A stretch of DNA of 64,000 nt from Clostridium sp. M62/1 (GTDB lineage Bacteria > Bacillota > Clostridia > Lachnospirales > Lachnospiraceae), in the NCBI RefSeq assembly GCF_020736365.1, contig NZ_CP085988.1, positions 3,168,001 to 3,232,000 of the forward strand, written 5' to 3'. Under the pieces are notes generated by a model. It worked only from the letters and a program-made list of their open reading frames with translations, was not told the DNA's origin and made no database searches. A program made the translations under genes and the position numbers. This document shows positions 15,616 through 23,487 of the stretch, in pieces. How positions within the stretch are numbered: position 1 is the stretch's first letter; the number at the start of each line of letters is the position of its first letter.

Positions 15616-16337
15616 CCGGTCACACCTCCCCGCATACATAATTCAAAAATAAAGAAAGCAACAGCAATCAACATCGCCATCCAATCTGCAATCCCGCATT
15701 TTATCTGGACAAGGCAGGTCCGGGGATTGGGATTCTCAATCCCGCGAGTAACAGAGGCAATGGAAAGCTCGTCCGCTGCTTTGGAGGCCATCATCATCAG
15801 CGGCACATAAATACACTCTACCGTCATCCCCGGATGGGAAAGGAATCCGCCCAGGGAGGGCGATACATCCCGCATCCGCATGGCGTCCTTAACAAAATGC
15901 CAGTCCTCCTGGATAGTTGGAATATAGCGCAGCATGACCGCAAATGTGATGACAAATTTTTTCGGGGCATGGATGTGGTTCATGGCAGATAAAAACTCGC
16001 TGACTTTCGTTGTGGACAGGACAATCCCTGCCAGCATCCCACAAGCATAAACTTTATGGTACAGTCCAAGGAACGCAACAAACATGGTCCGTAGCGTCCC
16101 CGTCATGGCCGCCATGATCCAGACCGTCAGTACACAGACCACGGCATAAAAGCAGACCCCTTTTATGGAATATTTCCACTTTCCGCAAAGCACTCCCAAT
16201 ACAGCAATCAGCAGGACAAGTGCAAACTGATACGAAAGGGAAGGTGCGAACATGGAACACAGTACGCACATTAAAATAAGAAAGAGCTTGGCCCGCGGGT
16301 CAAGCCAAAGCCCTTTCTGGACGGTGTTACCCATCAT
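15612..16337 (-). CDS. ECF transporter T component (cassette A)
   Basis: 241 residues. An integral-membrane coupling protein with several hydrophobic helices and the two Ala-Arg-type coupling motifs: DAMRMRDVS (about 155) and ASVTRGIENP (about 195), which contact the ATPase grooves. Starts with ATGATG overlapping the S-component TGA, and ends in the GTGA overlap with the ATPase, so translation is coupled. The role is to transmit ATP hydrolysis to the toppling S component. Confidence 0.92.
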   Translation of the reverse strand: MMGNTVQKGLWLDPRAKLFLILMCVLCSMFAPSLSYQFALVLLIAVLGVLCGKWKYSIKGVCFYAVVCVLTVWIMAAMTGTLRTMFVAFLGLYHKVYACGMLAGIVLSTTKVSEFLSAMNHIHAPKKFVITFAVMLRYIPTIQEDWHFVKDAMRMRDVSPSLGGFLSHPGMTVECIYVPLMMMASKAADELSIASVTRGIENPNPRTCLVQIKCGIADWMAMLIAVAFFIFELCMRGGVTG

Positions 16338-16942
16338 GCTGTAATACCTGCTTTTTCAAACTGCTTCTTCAGCATTTTGCAGCCCACAAATGCACTGATA
16401 GAAGCTGTTACAAGGAGAGCGGCAAACATGGCGATAAAGATTCCCGCGTTTGCGGTCGCCTGCATGGTGTCGATATAGCTTTGCTCGGTTCCATTTCCCA
16501 ACATGGTCTGTGCCCAGCCCTGGGGATCAGCGAAGAAAACAAGGTACGATCCTGTTCCGCCCAGGGAGAAAAGGATATAGGACAGGCTGTTGATTTTCTT
16601 GCTCTTGTACTGCTTTGTACCGGCGACAAAATCCGCTACGACGGCCATAATGAGATAGCCCAGCGCAAACGCCCAGTGCATACCGGTGACAAACCAGATG
16701 ATGGCCATGATAACGCCCATGATCGTGATACTCCAGCGCTTATGTACTTTTGCGATCATCAGCAGATAAACCGGCCCGGCAAGCAGAGCACTCCCGGCGG
16801 GCATGAAAAAGGTCAGCATCGGGTTGGTAGCAAAAAAGACGCCACCCACCATGATGAATACGAACAAAAGTGCGGTGAAAATCCCTGTTGTTACTAAGTC
16901 CTTGACGGACAATCCTGCCTTTGCATTTACTTGATTACTCAT
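16334..16942 (-). CDS. ECF substrate-binding S component, MptD/Trep_Strep type (cassette A)
   Basis: 202 residues, about six hydrophobic segments, with a basic N-terminus containing a short amphipathic GLSVKDLVTTGIF that is typical of the MptD-like (Trep_Strep) S-component family. It captures substrate in the membrane and docks on the T/A1A2 module. The family's substrate is not established; linkage to ABC pairs and a DtxR-like gene suggests a metal complex. First gene of the operon; AGGAGG upstream; promoter and palindrome at 17000-17055. Confidence 0.88.
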   Translation of the reverse strand: MSNQVNAKAGLSVKDLVTTGIFTALLFVFIMVGGVFFATNPMLTFFMPAGSALLAGPVYLLMIAKVHKRWSITIMGVIMAIIWFVTGMHWAFALGYLIMAVVADFVAGTKQYKSKKINSLSYILFSLGGTGSYLVFFADPQGWAQTMLGNGTEQSYIDTMQATANAGIFIAMFAALLVTASISAFVGCKMLKKQFEKAGITA

Positions 16943-16999
16943 ATTTTTTCCTCCTGCTTCAAGAACGGTTGACCTACCGCCTGAAATCTGTTATATTAT

Positions 17000-17017
17000 G
17001 ATTAGTTGCTGCTAACC
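17000..17017. promoter_or_regulatory. Palindromic operator, cassette A (GATTAG-N6-CTAACC)
   Basis: Minus strand reads GGTTAG CAGCAA CTAATC. It lies 9 nt downstream of the -10 box of the ECF operon promoter, over the expected start site, as a repressor site would. The same 6-6-6 pattern is at 26342-26359 and 27426-27443. The arms equal the core half-sites of the DtxR box (GGTTAG/CTAACC), though with a wider gap. Confidence 0.75.
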
Positions 17018-17026
17018 ACGGTCTAT

Positions 17027-17055
17027 ATGATACTAACTTTCCGGGCGGTCTGCAA
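17027..17055 (-). promoter_or_regulatory. Promoter of cassette A ECF operon
   Basis: -35 TTGCAG (minus strand of 17050-17055), 17-nt spacer, -10 TATCAT (minus strand of 17027-17032). The spacing to the operator (9 nt) is identical in cassette B. Confidence 0.65.
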
Positions 17056-17122
17056 TACGTTCAGGGCATCTTCGTCCTTTCATTGCAAAGCTCCGTCCAA
17101 TCGTTTCAAAGGAGGCCGTCAT

Positions 17123-18094
17123 TTGAACAATAGCATTATTGCGGATTACTATGAACCGCTTTTAACAGATAACCATTTTATCCCGGTAGATAGCAATAAC
17201 CGCTTCAATTCTGCCGGACAATGCTGGCGGTTATCGCCTGAATTTGGGGAAGGCCTTTACTGGGTCTATGCGAAAAAAGACCTGTACGACATTAAAATCC
17301 ACGATTTCTATTTTCACGAAGATTTCTTCATGGAATTTAACCTGCCAGAAGCCTTAAGCATTACCCAGTATGAATCTATCTCCGGGGAGGAATTAAATCC
17401 CTATCGGCGGATGTCTGCCGGATGTATTAAAGCCTTTATCGGCGGTTATAAGCCATACAAGGCGCTGATCCACAAAAAAATCCCCATCCGTTCCATCGGT
17501 ATCGAAGTCATGCCGGCATACTATGAGGATTATCTCCAAAAGCAATATCCAGGGGATTATATCAGCCCGCTTGCAGCTTTCCGGCAGATCGATCAGACAA
17601 CAGATTTCCCAGCTATGGCTAAATTGCTCCATGAAGTAAAGGTCTACCGTGGGGATGGGATTGCCGCAGGATTATTCTATGAAGCGAAAGTAGCCGAGGC
17701 CGTATCTCTTGTCGTGGAAGAACAGAAAAAAATTCTGTCCCGTAAAGAGAAACGTTTGTCCGAGCAGGATGTGGCGCAACTGAAAAATGTGATTGCTTAT
17801 CTCAATGACCACTATGCTTTTGATATTCCATTAGAACGTCTTGCAAAAATCGCCTGTATGGGAACCACTAAGCTGAAAACATCTTTTAAGCAGCTGCAAG
17901 GCTGCACGATCACAGAGTACATTCAACAGCGCCGCATGAGCCAGGCAGAGCATTTGCTGATCGATACGGATTTCACAATGGGACAGATTGCGGAAATGAT
18001 CGGTTACTCTACTTCTAGCCGGTTTGCGGAATTATTTCGCAAGAGTACAGGCCTCCTGCCGATTGAATATCGGAAAATGGCTCAGCAAAAATAA
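17123..18094 (+). CDS. AraC-family regulator (cassette A)
   Basis: 323 residues from a TTG at 17123 with AAAGGAGG 7 nt upstream. An in-frame ATG at 17006 lies inside the promoter/operator and has no ribosome site. The N-terminal ~210 residues are a sensor region without a recognisable ligand motif. The C-terminal double HTH at about 220-320 reads IAYLNDHYAFDIPLERLAKIACMGTTKLKTSFKQL...EYIQQRRMSQAEHLL...MGQIAEMIGYSTSSRFAELFRKSTGLLPIEYR. It is divergent from the ECF operon and shares its 180-bp control region. The architecture resembles siderophore-responsive activators such as YbtA (analogy only). A strong terminator follows. Confidence 0.88.
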   Translation: MNNSIIADYYEPLLTDNHFIPVDSNNRFNSAGQCWRLSPEFGEGLYWVYAKKDLYDIKIHDFYFHEDFFMEFNLPEALSITQYESISGEELNPYRRMSAGCIKAFIGGYKPYKALIHKKIPIRSIGIEVMPAYYEDYLQKQYPGDYISPLAAFRQIDQTTDFPAMAKLLHEVKVYRGDGIAAGLFYEAKVAEAVSLVVEEQKKILSRKEKRLSEQDVAQLKNVIAYLNDHYAFDIPLERLAKIACMGTTKLKTSFKQLQGCTITEYIQQRRMSQAEHLLIDTDFTMGQIAEMIGYSTSSRFAELFRKSTGLLPIEYRKMAQQK

Positions 18095-18106
18095 ATTCAC
18101 AATGTA

Positions 18107-18155
18107 ATGCCACGACAGATCACTCTACAACGGAGTTTCAGTCGTGGCATTTTTC
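18107..18155 (+). terminator. Terminator of the cassette A araC-type gene
   Basis: ATGCCACGAC (18107-18116) pairs with GTCGTGGCAT (18141-18150), followed by TTTTCT, 13 bp after the stop codon. Confidence 0.8.
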
Positions 18156-18247
18156 TGCTTTTCTTTACGGATATAGCCATTTTCCCCTTTCCAAATTGTA
18201 GTATTAGTAGAGAGAAAAATAGAAGGTAAGGCTTGATAACAAGCACA

Positions 18248-18275
18248 GCAAGCGAGTACCCGCTTGCGATTTTTC
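18248..18275. other. Hairpin upstream of the mobC remnant (possible old oriT or terminator)
   Basis: GCAAGCG (18248-18254) and CGCTTGC (18261-18267) around a 6-nt loop, then GATTTTT. Its location about 90 bp upstream of a mobC-like start is where small mobilisable elements carry oriT; terminator function is equally possible. Confidence 0.4.
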
Positions 18276-18355
18276 GTATTTTCAGATCTCTTGACCGAAA
18301 ATGAAAAATGTTTGTTGAGATAATCTCAAACTCTTATGAAGAATGGAGGCAGCGC

Positions 18356-18472
18356 ATGGCGAACCGGAAACGGAATATCCAGATGAATTTTTATGTCACA
18401 GAGAATAAAAAACGGCTCATAGATGAGCGGATAAAACTGCTAGCCTCCCTATTCGATTGTCAATGTACTTGA
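18356..18472 (+). pseudogene. Truncated MobC-like relaxosome protein
   Basis: 38 codons starting MANRKRNIQMNFYVTENKKRLIDERIK, after TGGAGG. This is the usual beginning of the ~110-residue relaxosome accessory protein of Firmicute mobilisable elements. It loses that pattern after about residue 28 and stops. No relaxase follows. A scar of a second mobilisable element between the two cargo cassettes. Confidence 0.6.
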
Positions 18473-18547
18473 TGAAGGAGGAAAACTTGTCCTTCTTATT
18501 AACACTGACAAAAAAAGCAAAAAACAGGCGCATCAAATGAAACTTTA

Positions 18548-18961
18548 TCAAAAATATTTTCCGAGCTGCTTTAAGCCACGGCGGATACTGTCTCGAACAC
18601 GGCTTGAATCTACACCTTCTACTTCGGCAATTTCATTTACCGTCATTCCCAGATAGTATCGGGCATAAATTCGCTTTGCCTGTTTCTCCGGCAGCTTCAT
18701 CACAGCGGCATAGACCTGCTCCTGAAACTGTTTTTCCTCCAGAAGCATCTCCGGTGTCTGCGGCTTCAACAGCACCGCATTTTCAATGCCATTCTCGCAA
18801 TCCAGAGAATACTGTGCTTTATAACGATACATCTTTCGCTCATACGCAGCCTCCGCACGTTCAGCTGCTCGAATAGTCTCCATTACTTCCTCTGTCACAT
18901 CTACAAAAAAGTCTGTTGTATAAACATCAGGATAAAGCTCCCGAAGGTTAATTTTCTTCAT
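18548..18961 (-). CDS. Sigma-70 region 4-like protein
   Basis: 137 residues from the ATG with GGAGG 7 nt upstream; the longer frame to 19114 lacks support. C-terminal residues 80-135 read VYAAVMKLPEKQAKRIYARYYLGMTVNEIAEVEGVDSSRVRDSIRRGLKQLGKYF, a sigma region 4 HTH; the N-terminal part is acidic and helical without region 2 motifs. Small sigma-like proteins of this type are carried by Tn916-type and related elements. It is isolated from both cassettes and may come from the same older element as the mobC remnant. Confidence 0.8.
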   Translation of the reverse strand: MKKINLRELYPDVYTTDFFVDVTEEVMETIRAAERAEAAYERKMYRYKAQYSLDCENGIENAVLLKPQTPEMLLEEKQFQEQVYAAVMKLPEKQAKRIYARYYLGMTVNEIAEVEGVDSSRVRDSIRRGLKQLGKYF

Positions 18962-19290
18962 TATGTACCTCCATTTCGATTCACGGGTGATTGACGGGTG
19001 AATCGAATGGAGGTGGGGAACGGCAGCGACGTACTTCGGGAACTTTCCCGAAAAATCGACAGCAAAAAGCGCCAGCTCCACACAATGGGAAACTGGCGCA
19101 ACAAGAACAGTCATTATTATGCTGAATCACATGGAACGATAATGCCGATGCAATGCTATACTTGCCCGGAGGAGGGGCAATGCTTTTTTTAATTAATGTA
19201 GATCATGGGAGCTTTGAAAAAGCAAAAAAGACACGGCAAATTAACCTCCAAGCGGCTACCGTGTCCCTGCAAGTCGTCATTAGTTTGTGT
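18962..19290. other. Hairpin-rich spacer between sigma-like gene and cassette B
   Basis: No convincing gene. It contains CGATTCAC...GTGAATCG arms (about 18976-19004) just upstream of the sigma-like gene, a GCGCCAG...CTGGCGC hairpin (about 19068-19098), a TTCGGGAA/TTCCCGAA pair (about 19037-19056), and GACACGG...CCGTGTC (about 19230-19266). It looks like the end region of an older element. Confidence 0.45.
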
Positions 19291-19447
19291 AAACGCAAAG
19301 AAACGGCGGCTCTGAAATTGTCCTTCAAAACCGCCGATTGAGTTCAAACTTTAAAATAGCGCACGAAATTATCTGCCCCAGTCAACGGTTTTTTTCTTTC
19401 CCCGGACGGGGCAGATAACTTATTATGCAGAGCGGAGCCGGTGTGCG
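19290..19447. repeat. Direct repeat copy B downstream of the second metalloregulator gene
   Basis: Counterpart of 10137-10291. The last ~90 bp are almost identical and include the GGGGCAGA hairpin with a T-rich loop; similarity is patchier left of about 19355. Together with the adjacent regulator gene it makes a ~500-bp duplicated module. Confidence 0.75.
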
Positions 19448-19816
19448 CTAATCGGTTCCCCGCATTTTTTCCTTTAACTTCTGAAAGGATGTATCACTGA
19501 TTACATGTTCTATCCGGCAAGCGTCCTGCTCCGCCGTTTCTCTGTCTACGCCAGCAGCCACAAGCTGCTCCGTAAAGAATTGATGGCGTTCATAGATTTT
19601 CTCTGCCACCTCCCGGCCTATATCGGTCAGGTGGAGAAATCCATCCTCGTCCATTGTCAGAAAGCCGCCATCCCGCAGAACGCCCACCGCATGACTGATA
19701 CTCGGCTTTGAAAAGCCCATGTGCCGAGCAAGATCAATGGAGCGGACCATGCCCTGCTTCTTTTGAAGAATCAGCACAGCCTCCAGATAATCCTCCCCGG
19801 ACGCATGAATCTTCAT
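19448..19816 (-). CDS. DtxR/MntR-family metal-dependent regulator (cassette B)
   Basis: 122 residues, about 86% identical by eye to the cassette A copy, with the same start (MKIHASGEDYLEAVLILQ), winged HTH and ligand set D9, E12, H78, C100, E103, H104. The recognition helix GFSKPSISHAVGVL is unchanged, so both copies should bind the same operator. Last gene of cassette B, 11 nt after the ABC gene, with AAAGGAGG. The surrounding transporter genes are far more diverged than this regulator, which suggests recent exchange or gene conversion. Confidence 0.88.
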   Translation of the reverse strand: MKIHASGEDYLEAVLILQKKQGMVRSIDLARHMGFSKPSISHAVGVLRDGGFLTMDEDGFLHLTDIGREVAEKIYERHQFFTEQLVAAGVDRETAEQDACRIEHVISDTSFQKLKEKMRGTD

Positions 19817-19827
19817 CGGTTCCTCCT

Positions 19828-21576
19828 TTATGCAAGGCTCCAGCCGGAAGCCTTTTTACGGATATTTACAAAATCCTGATAAATCCCGGCTTTTGCCATA
19901 AGCTCGTCATGGGTTCCCTGTTCGCTGATCCGTCCATCAGAGATCACCAAAATCTGATCTGCCTGACGGATGGTATTCAGGCGGTGTGCAATCACAAGTA
20001 ATGTTTTACCCTTTACCAGCTCATTGATTGCCTCCTGGATATAGCTTTCATTATCGGTATCAACACTTGCAGTCGCTTCATCCAGAATGACAATCGGTGC
20101 GTCCTTCAAAATGCATCGGGCGATAGAGATTCTTTGCTTTTCGCCGCCGGACAGAGTAGCGCCGCCTTCACCGATGACTGTCTGGAATCCATCTGGCAGC
20201 GCCATGATAAAATCATAGCAGCGGGCTTTTTTTGCAGCCTCATAGACTTCTTCCTCGGTAGCGTCCGGTTTACCCATGCTGATATTGTTGTAAATGGTAT
20301 CCTGGAACAAGTACACCCTTTGGAAAACCATGCTGATCTGTTCCATCAGTTCGGCGAGAGGTATATCCCGAATATCTGTACCGCGGATTGTCACTTTGCC
20401 GGATTTCACATCCCACAGCCGCGCCAGAAGGTTCGCAATCGTGGATTTGCCACCGCCAGACGGTCCCACAAGTGCGGTCATGGTATTCTTCTGCATAGAG
20501 AAGCTGATGTTGTGCAGGACTTCCTTGTCCTGATAGGCGAAGCCCACATCGCTAAATTGTACTTCTGGCTGATCCGGCTGTGCCTGTGACAGAATATGTT
20601 GATTTCCGTTATCGGGAAGTTCGGGCTCGTCCAAAACAGCTTCAATGCGGTCTAATGCGGCATTCATCACGGTCAGTCGGGTTGCTTCTCCATAAAGAGC
20701 TTTCAGAGGTCCAAAGAGATCAAAGACAAACAGCAGCACGCCCAAAAGATAAGCCAGGGAGAGTACGCCTTCCTGATGTAAAAAAACGGATAAACCGAAG
20801 ATAGCGGCAATACCCACGCCATAGAGAATGTTTAAGCCAGTGGTCCACGGTGTCATTTTCTGCTCAAACTTCGTATTGACATCCCTTGATTTTTTGAAGT
20901 TTTCCGTTAATTCGTCAGATTTTTCTCCGAGCAGATTGTAACTTTTGATAACCCCAATTCCTTCAGCAAAAGACAAGACCGCATCCGTCAAATTCTCGCT
21001 TTGGTTTTGACGCCCGACAGCCTCCTTGAAGGAAACCTTATTCATATATTTTGCAACCAGTGATGCCAGCAAGGTAATGATTACCGCAATCAGCCCAAGT
21101 CTCCAATCCAGTACGAACATAAAAACAACTAAAACCAAAGTAGACAGCATATAGCTCATCATGTTGCCAATGGTACTCATAGAAACTTCCTCAATGAATA
21201 CCATATCCGTACTGAGAACAGAGCTGATTTTGCCAATATTCCCCGATGTAAAGTAACCCATCGGCATTTTTCTTAAATGATTTCCCAACTCCATCCGTTT
21301 ATCAGCAAAGATCATAAATCCAGCGGCACTTTGCAGACGGTCGCTCAAATAGTGAACCACTGTCTGAACCACTACAACAGCTAATAATCCAAGTCCGACA
21401 AACAGACAGGTCTTTCCAGTCAGCGTATTATCAGCAAACCCGGCCAAGACAATAAACGCCATGAAGATCGGCATTTTGGAGAGAATGGACTCGACAAATG
21501 CACATAGAAATGCAGCCTGAATACGGCTTTTATACCTCCCGGAGAGGTTCAGGATTCTTGAAATCAATGCAAACAT
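19828..21576 (-). CDS. ABC exporter-fold transporter, second subunit (cassette B)
   Basis: 582 residues. Six-helix membrane domain (about 15-320), then ATPase: Walker A GPSGGGKST, Q-loop SMVFQRVYLF, signature TLSGGEKQRIS, Walker B IVILDEATASVD, H-loop IAHRLN. Its ATG directly follows the TAA of the upstream ABC gene, giving coupled synthesis and a probable heterodimer. Two intact signature and Walker sets in the pair suggest both ATP sites may work. Substrate unknown; metallophore transport inferred from context. Confidence 0.88.
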   Translation of the reverse strand: MFALISRILNLSGRYKSRIQAAFLCAFVESILSKMPIFMAFIVLAGFADNTLTGKTCLFVGLGLLAVVVVQTVVHYLSDRLQSAAGFMIFADKRMELGNHLRKMPMGYFTSGNIGKISSVLSTDMVFIEEVSMSTIGNMMSYMLSTLVLVVFMFVLDWRLGLIAVIITLLASLVAKYMNKVSFKEAVGRQNQSENLTDAVLSFAEGIGVIKSYNLLGEKSDELTENFKKSRDVNTKFEQKMTPWTTGLNILYGVGIAAIFGLSVFLHQEGVLSLAYLLGVLLFVFDLFGPLKALYGEATRLTVMNAALDRIEAVLDEPELPDNGNQHILSQAQPDQPEVQFSDVGFAYQDKEVLHNISFSMQKNTMTALVGPSGGGKSTIANLLARLWDVKSGKVTIRGTDIRDIPLAELMEQISMVFQRVYLFQDTIYNNISMGKPDATEEEVYEAAKKARCYDFIMALPDGFQTVIGEGGATLSGGEKQRISIARCILKDAPIVILDEATASVDTDNESYIQEAINELVKGKTLLVIAHRLNTIRQADQILVISDGRISEQGTHDELMAKAGIYQDFVNIRKKASGWSLA

Positions 21577-23361
21577 TTATCTTCCCTCCTTTGCAGTAGA
21601 TACTTTCCACTCGGCGCTGTCCTGAGCCGCTTTCCACAACTTTTGGTATTCTGGGCAAGCTTGAATCAGCTCCTGATGTTTTCCGGTTGCCACCATCTTT
21701 CCGTGATCCATAACGCATATTTGATCTGCGTTCATTATAGCGGGAAGTTTGTGAGCGATAACTACCAAGGTTTTTCCCTCCACCAGCTCCGCAATAGCAG
21801 CCTCCATTTTTTCCTCATTTTCTGGATCAGCATAGGCCGTGGCCTCGTCAAGCACTACAATCGGGGCATCCTTCAATATTGCCCGCGCCAGGGAAATTCG
21901 CTGGCGCTGCCCCCCGGAAAGCATTTTCCCCGCATCGCCCGCCATGGAGTGAATACCTTGCGGTAGCTTTTCCAGAAACTCCATACACTGGGCTTTCTTC
22001 GCCGCCTGCATTACTTCCTCATCGGTAGCATCCAAACGTCCAAGACGGATATTTTCCAGCAGGGAGGTGTTAAACAGGTACTGATCCTGAGCCACATAGG
22101 AAATGCGGCTGTTCAATGCCTCCAGGCTCATATCACAAAGTTTCTGCCCGCCAATGGAAATGCTCCCTTTCTGCGGGTCATAGTAGTGGATCAACAGTTT
22201 TGCAAGGGTGCTCTTGCCAGAACCGGATTCACCAACCAGGGCAGTTTTTTGTCCTGCTTTTGCCACAAGAGTAATATCGTGGAGGACTTCGTTTTCCGCT
22301 ATTATCGGTTTCCCATCTGGGCCAGGCTGTGTCGTCTGATACGCAAAGGAAACATGATCGTAAGAAATGTTAAAATCCTGTCCGTGGAAATCATCCTCAG
22401 CAGCTTGCAGCGGTGCCGCATTTAACATCTGTTCAAGTGCCGTGATCTTATAATTCAGATTCGGAATCGTCTCCATAAAGCCCAGTGCTTTCAGGAGAGG
22501 AATCCCAATGCTGAGGGAAAGGCAGAGGACTAAAATCAAATCGGGTAAAGTGCTTATGCCACAGAGAACAAACCATGCCCCAAGAGGCAAAGTCAGAATA
22601 ACAGTGCAGGGCAGTAGACTTCCGTATATCGCCATCCAGGGCCAGGCGGCCTTATACCATGCCAAGGTATAATCCCGATAGTCCGTTACATCCTTGCGGA
22701 AGTTCTCGTAAGATTCACTCTCCCGGTTGAAAACCTTGACAACCTCCATACCATTGATGTACTCAATGATCGTGTTGTTCATTTTCTGTGCAGACTGATA
22801 GTAGGGACCCATGCGCTTCATTCCAACAGAGTACATAATGACCATGGAGAGCAGGCTGATCGGGATAGAGGCCAAAGACATAAGAGCCAGTTTCCAGTCC
22901 GCACAAAACATAGCAACATAAATCACCAGCGGGATCAGTAAATTTGCGATACCCTCCGGGACTGAATGAGCAAGGAGCAATTCCAAGCTGTCCACATCAT
23001 CGACAAACAGCTTTTTGATTGTCCCTGTCCCTTTTTCCTCCACAATGCCAAGGGGAAGTTTCTCAAACTTCTTTTGCAGAGATACCCGCAGCCGGAACAA
23101 TGTGTTATATGCTGCTTTATGAGAAATTGATAATCCCCATCCATAAAAAAACGCCTGCAAAACAAGACAGATCAAAACCCCTATAACACGCAATAAAACA
23201 AATTCTGTTTCAACAGAATCGCCAATAACCAATGGCGAAATGACCTGATAGGCCAGCACAAAAGGCAGGATGCCCATAAGAACGCTGACCAGTACGACAA
23301 CCGTGGCCACATACATATTTTTCTTATATGGCCCTGCGTACTCAAAGATTTTTTTGAACAT
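21577..23361 (-). CDS. ABC exporter-fold transporter, first subunit (cassette B)
   Basis: 594 residues. Membrane domain (about 10-310), then ATPase: Walker A GESGSGKST, Q-loop SYVAQDQYLF, signature MLSGGQRQRIS, Walker B IVVLDEATAYAD, H-loop IAHKLP. The Ala-Tyr-Ala-Asp after Walker B replaces the more usual Thr-Ser-x-Leu-Asp D-loop, as in the cassette A partner (TSASD). It has an AAGGAGG site, and a hairpin (23405-23433) separates it from the ECF genes, so the ABC pair may be expressed at a different level. Confidence 0.88.
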   Translation of the reverse strand: MFKKIFEYAGPYKKNMYVATVVVLVSVLMGILPFVLAYQVISPLVIGDSVETEFVLLRVIGVLICLVLQAFFYGWGLSISHKAAYNTLFRLRVSLQKKFEKLPLGIVEEKGTGTIKKLFVDDVDSLELLLAHSVPEGIANLLIPLVIYVAMFCADWKLALMSLASIPISLLSMVIMYSVGMKRMGPYYQSAQKMNNTIIEYINGMEVVKVFNRESESYENFRKDVTDYRDYTLAWYKAAWPWMAIYGSLLPCTVILTLPLGAWFVLCGISTLPDLILVLCLSLSIGIPLLKALGFMETIPNLNYKITALEQMLNAAPLQAAEDDFHGQDFNISYDHVSFAYQTTQPGPDGKPIIAENEVLHDITLVAKAGQKTALVGESGSGKSTLAKLLIHYYDPQKGSISIGGQKLCDMSLEALNSRISYVAQDQYLFNTSLLENIRLGRLDATDEEVMQAAKKAQCMEFLEKLPQGIHSMAGDAGKMLSGGQRQRISLARAILKDAPIVVLDEATAYADPENEEKMEAAIAELVEGKTLVVIAHKLPAIMNADQICVMDHGKMVATGKHQELIQACPEYQKLWKAAQDSAEWKVSTAKEGR

Positions 23362-23404
23362 AAGCCCTCCTTATATTGAGCCGTACTGTCTGTGCTTCAA
23401 AAAC

Positions 23405-23433
23405 AAGAGGCCGCCAAAGTAAAGCGGCCTCTT
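23405..23433 (-). terminator. Hairpin between ECF and ABC genes of cassette B
   Basis: AAGAGGCCGC / GCGGCCTCTT, a perfect 10-bp stem with a 9-nt loop, followed on the minus strand by GTTTTTG. It would attenuate read-through from the ECF genes into the ABC pair; cassette A has no such element. Confidence 0.7.
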
Positions 23434-23487
23434 ATCATTATCTTTCTGTCCAGTCAAGGCGGCCCTGACATTCATAATTTCTAAAAT

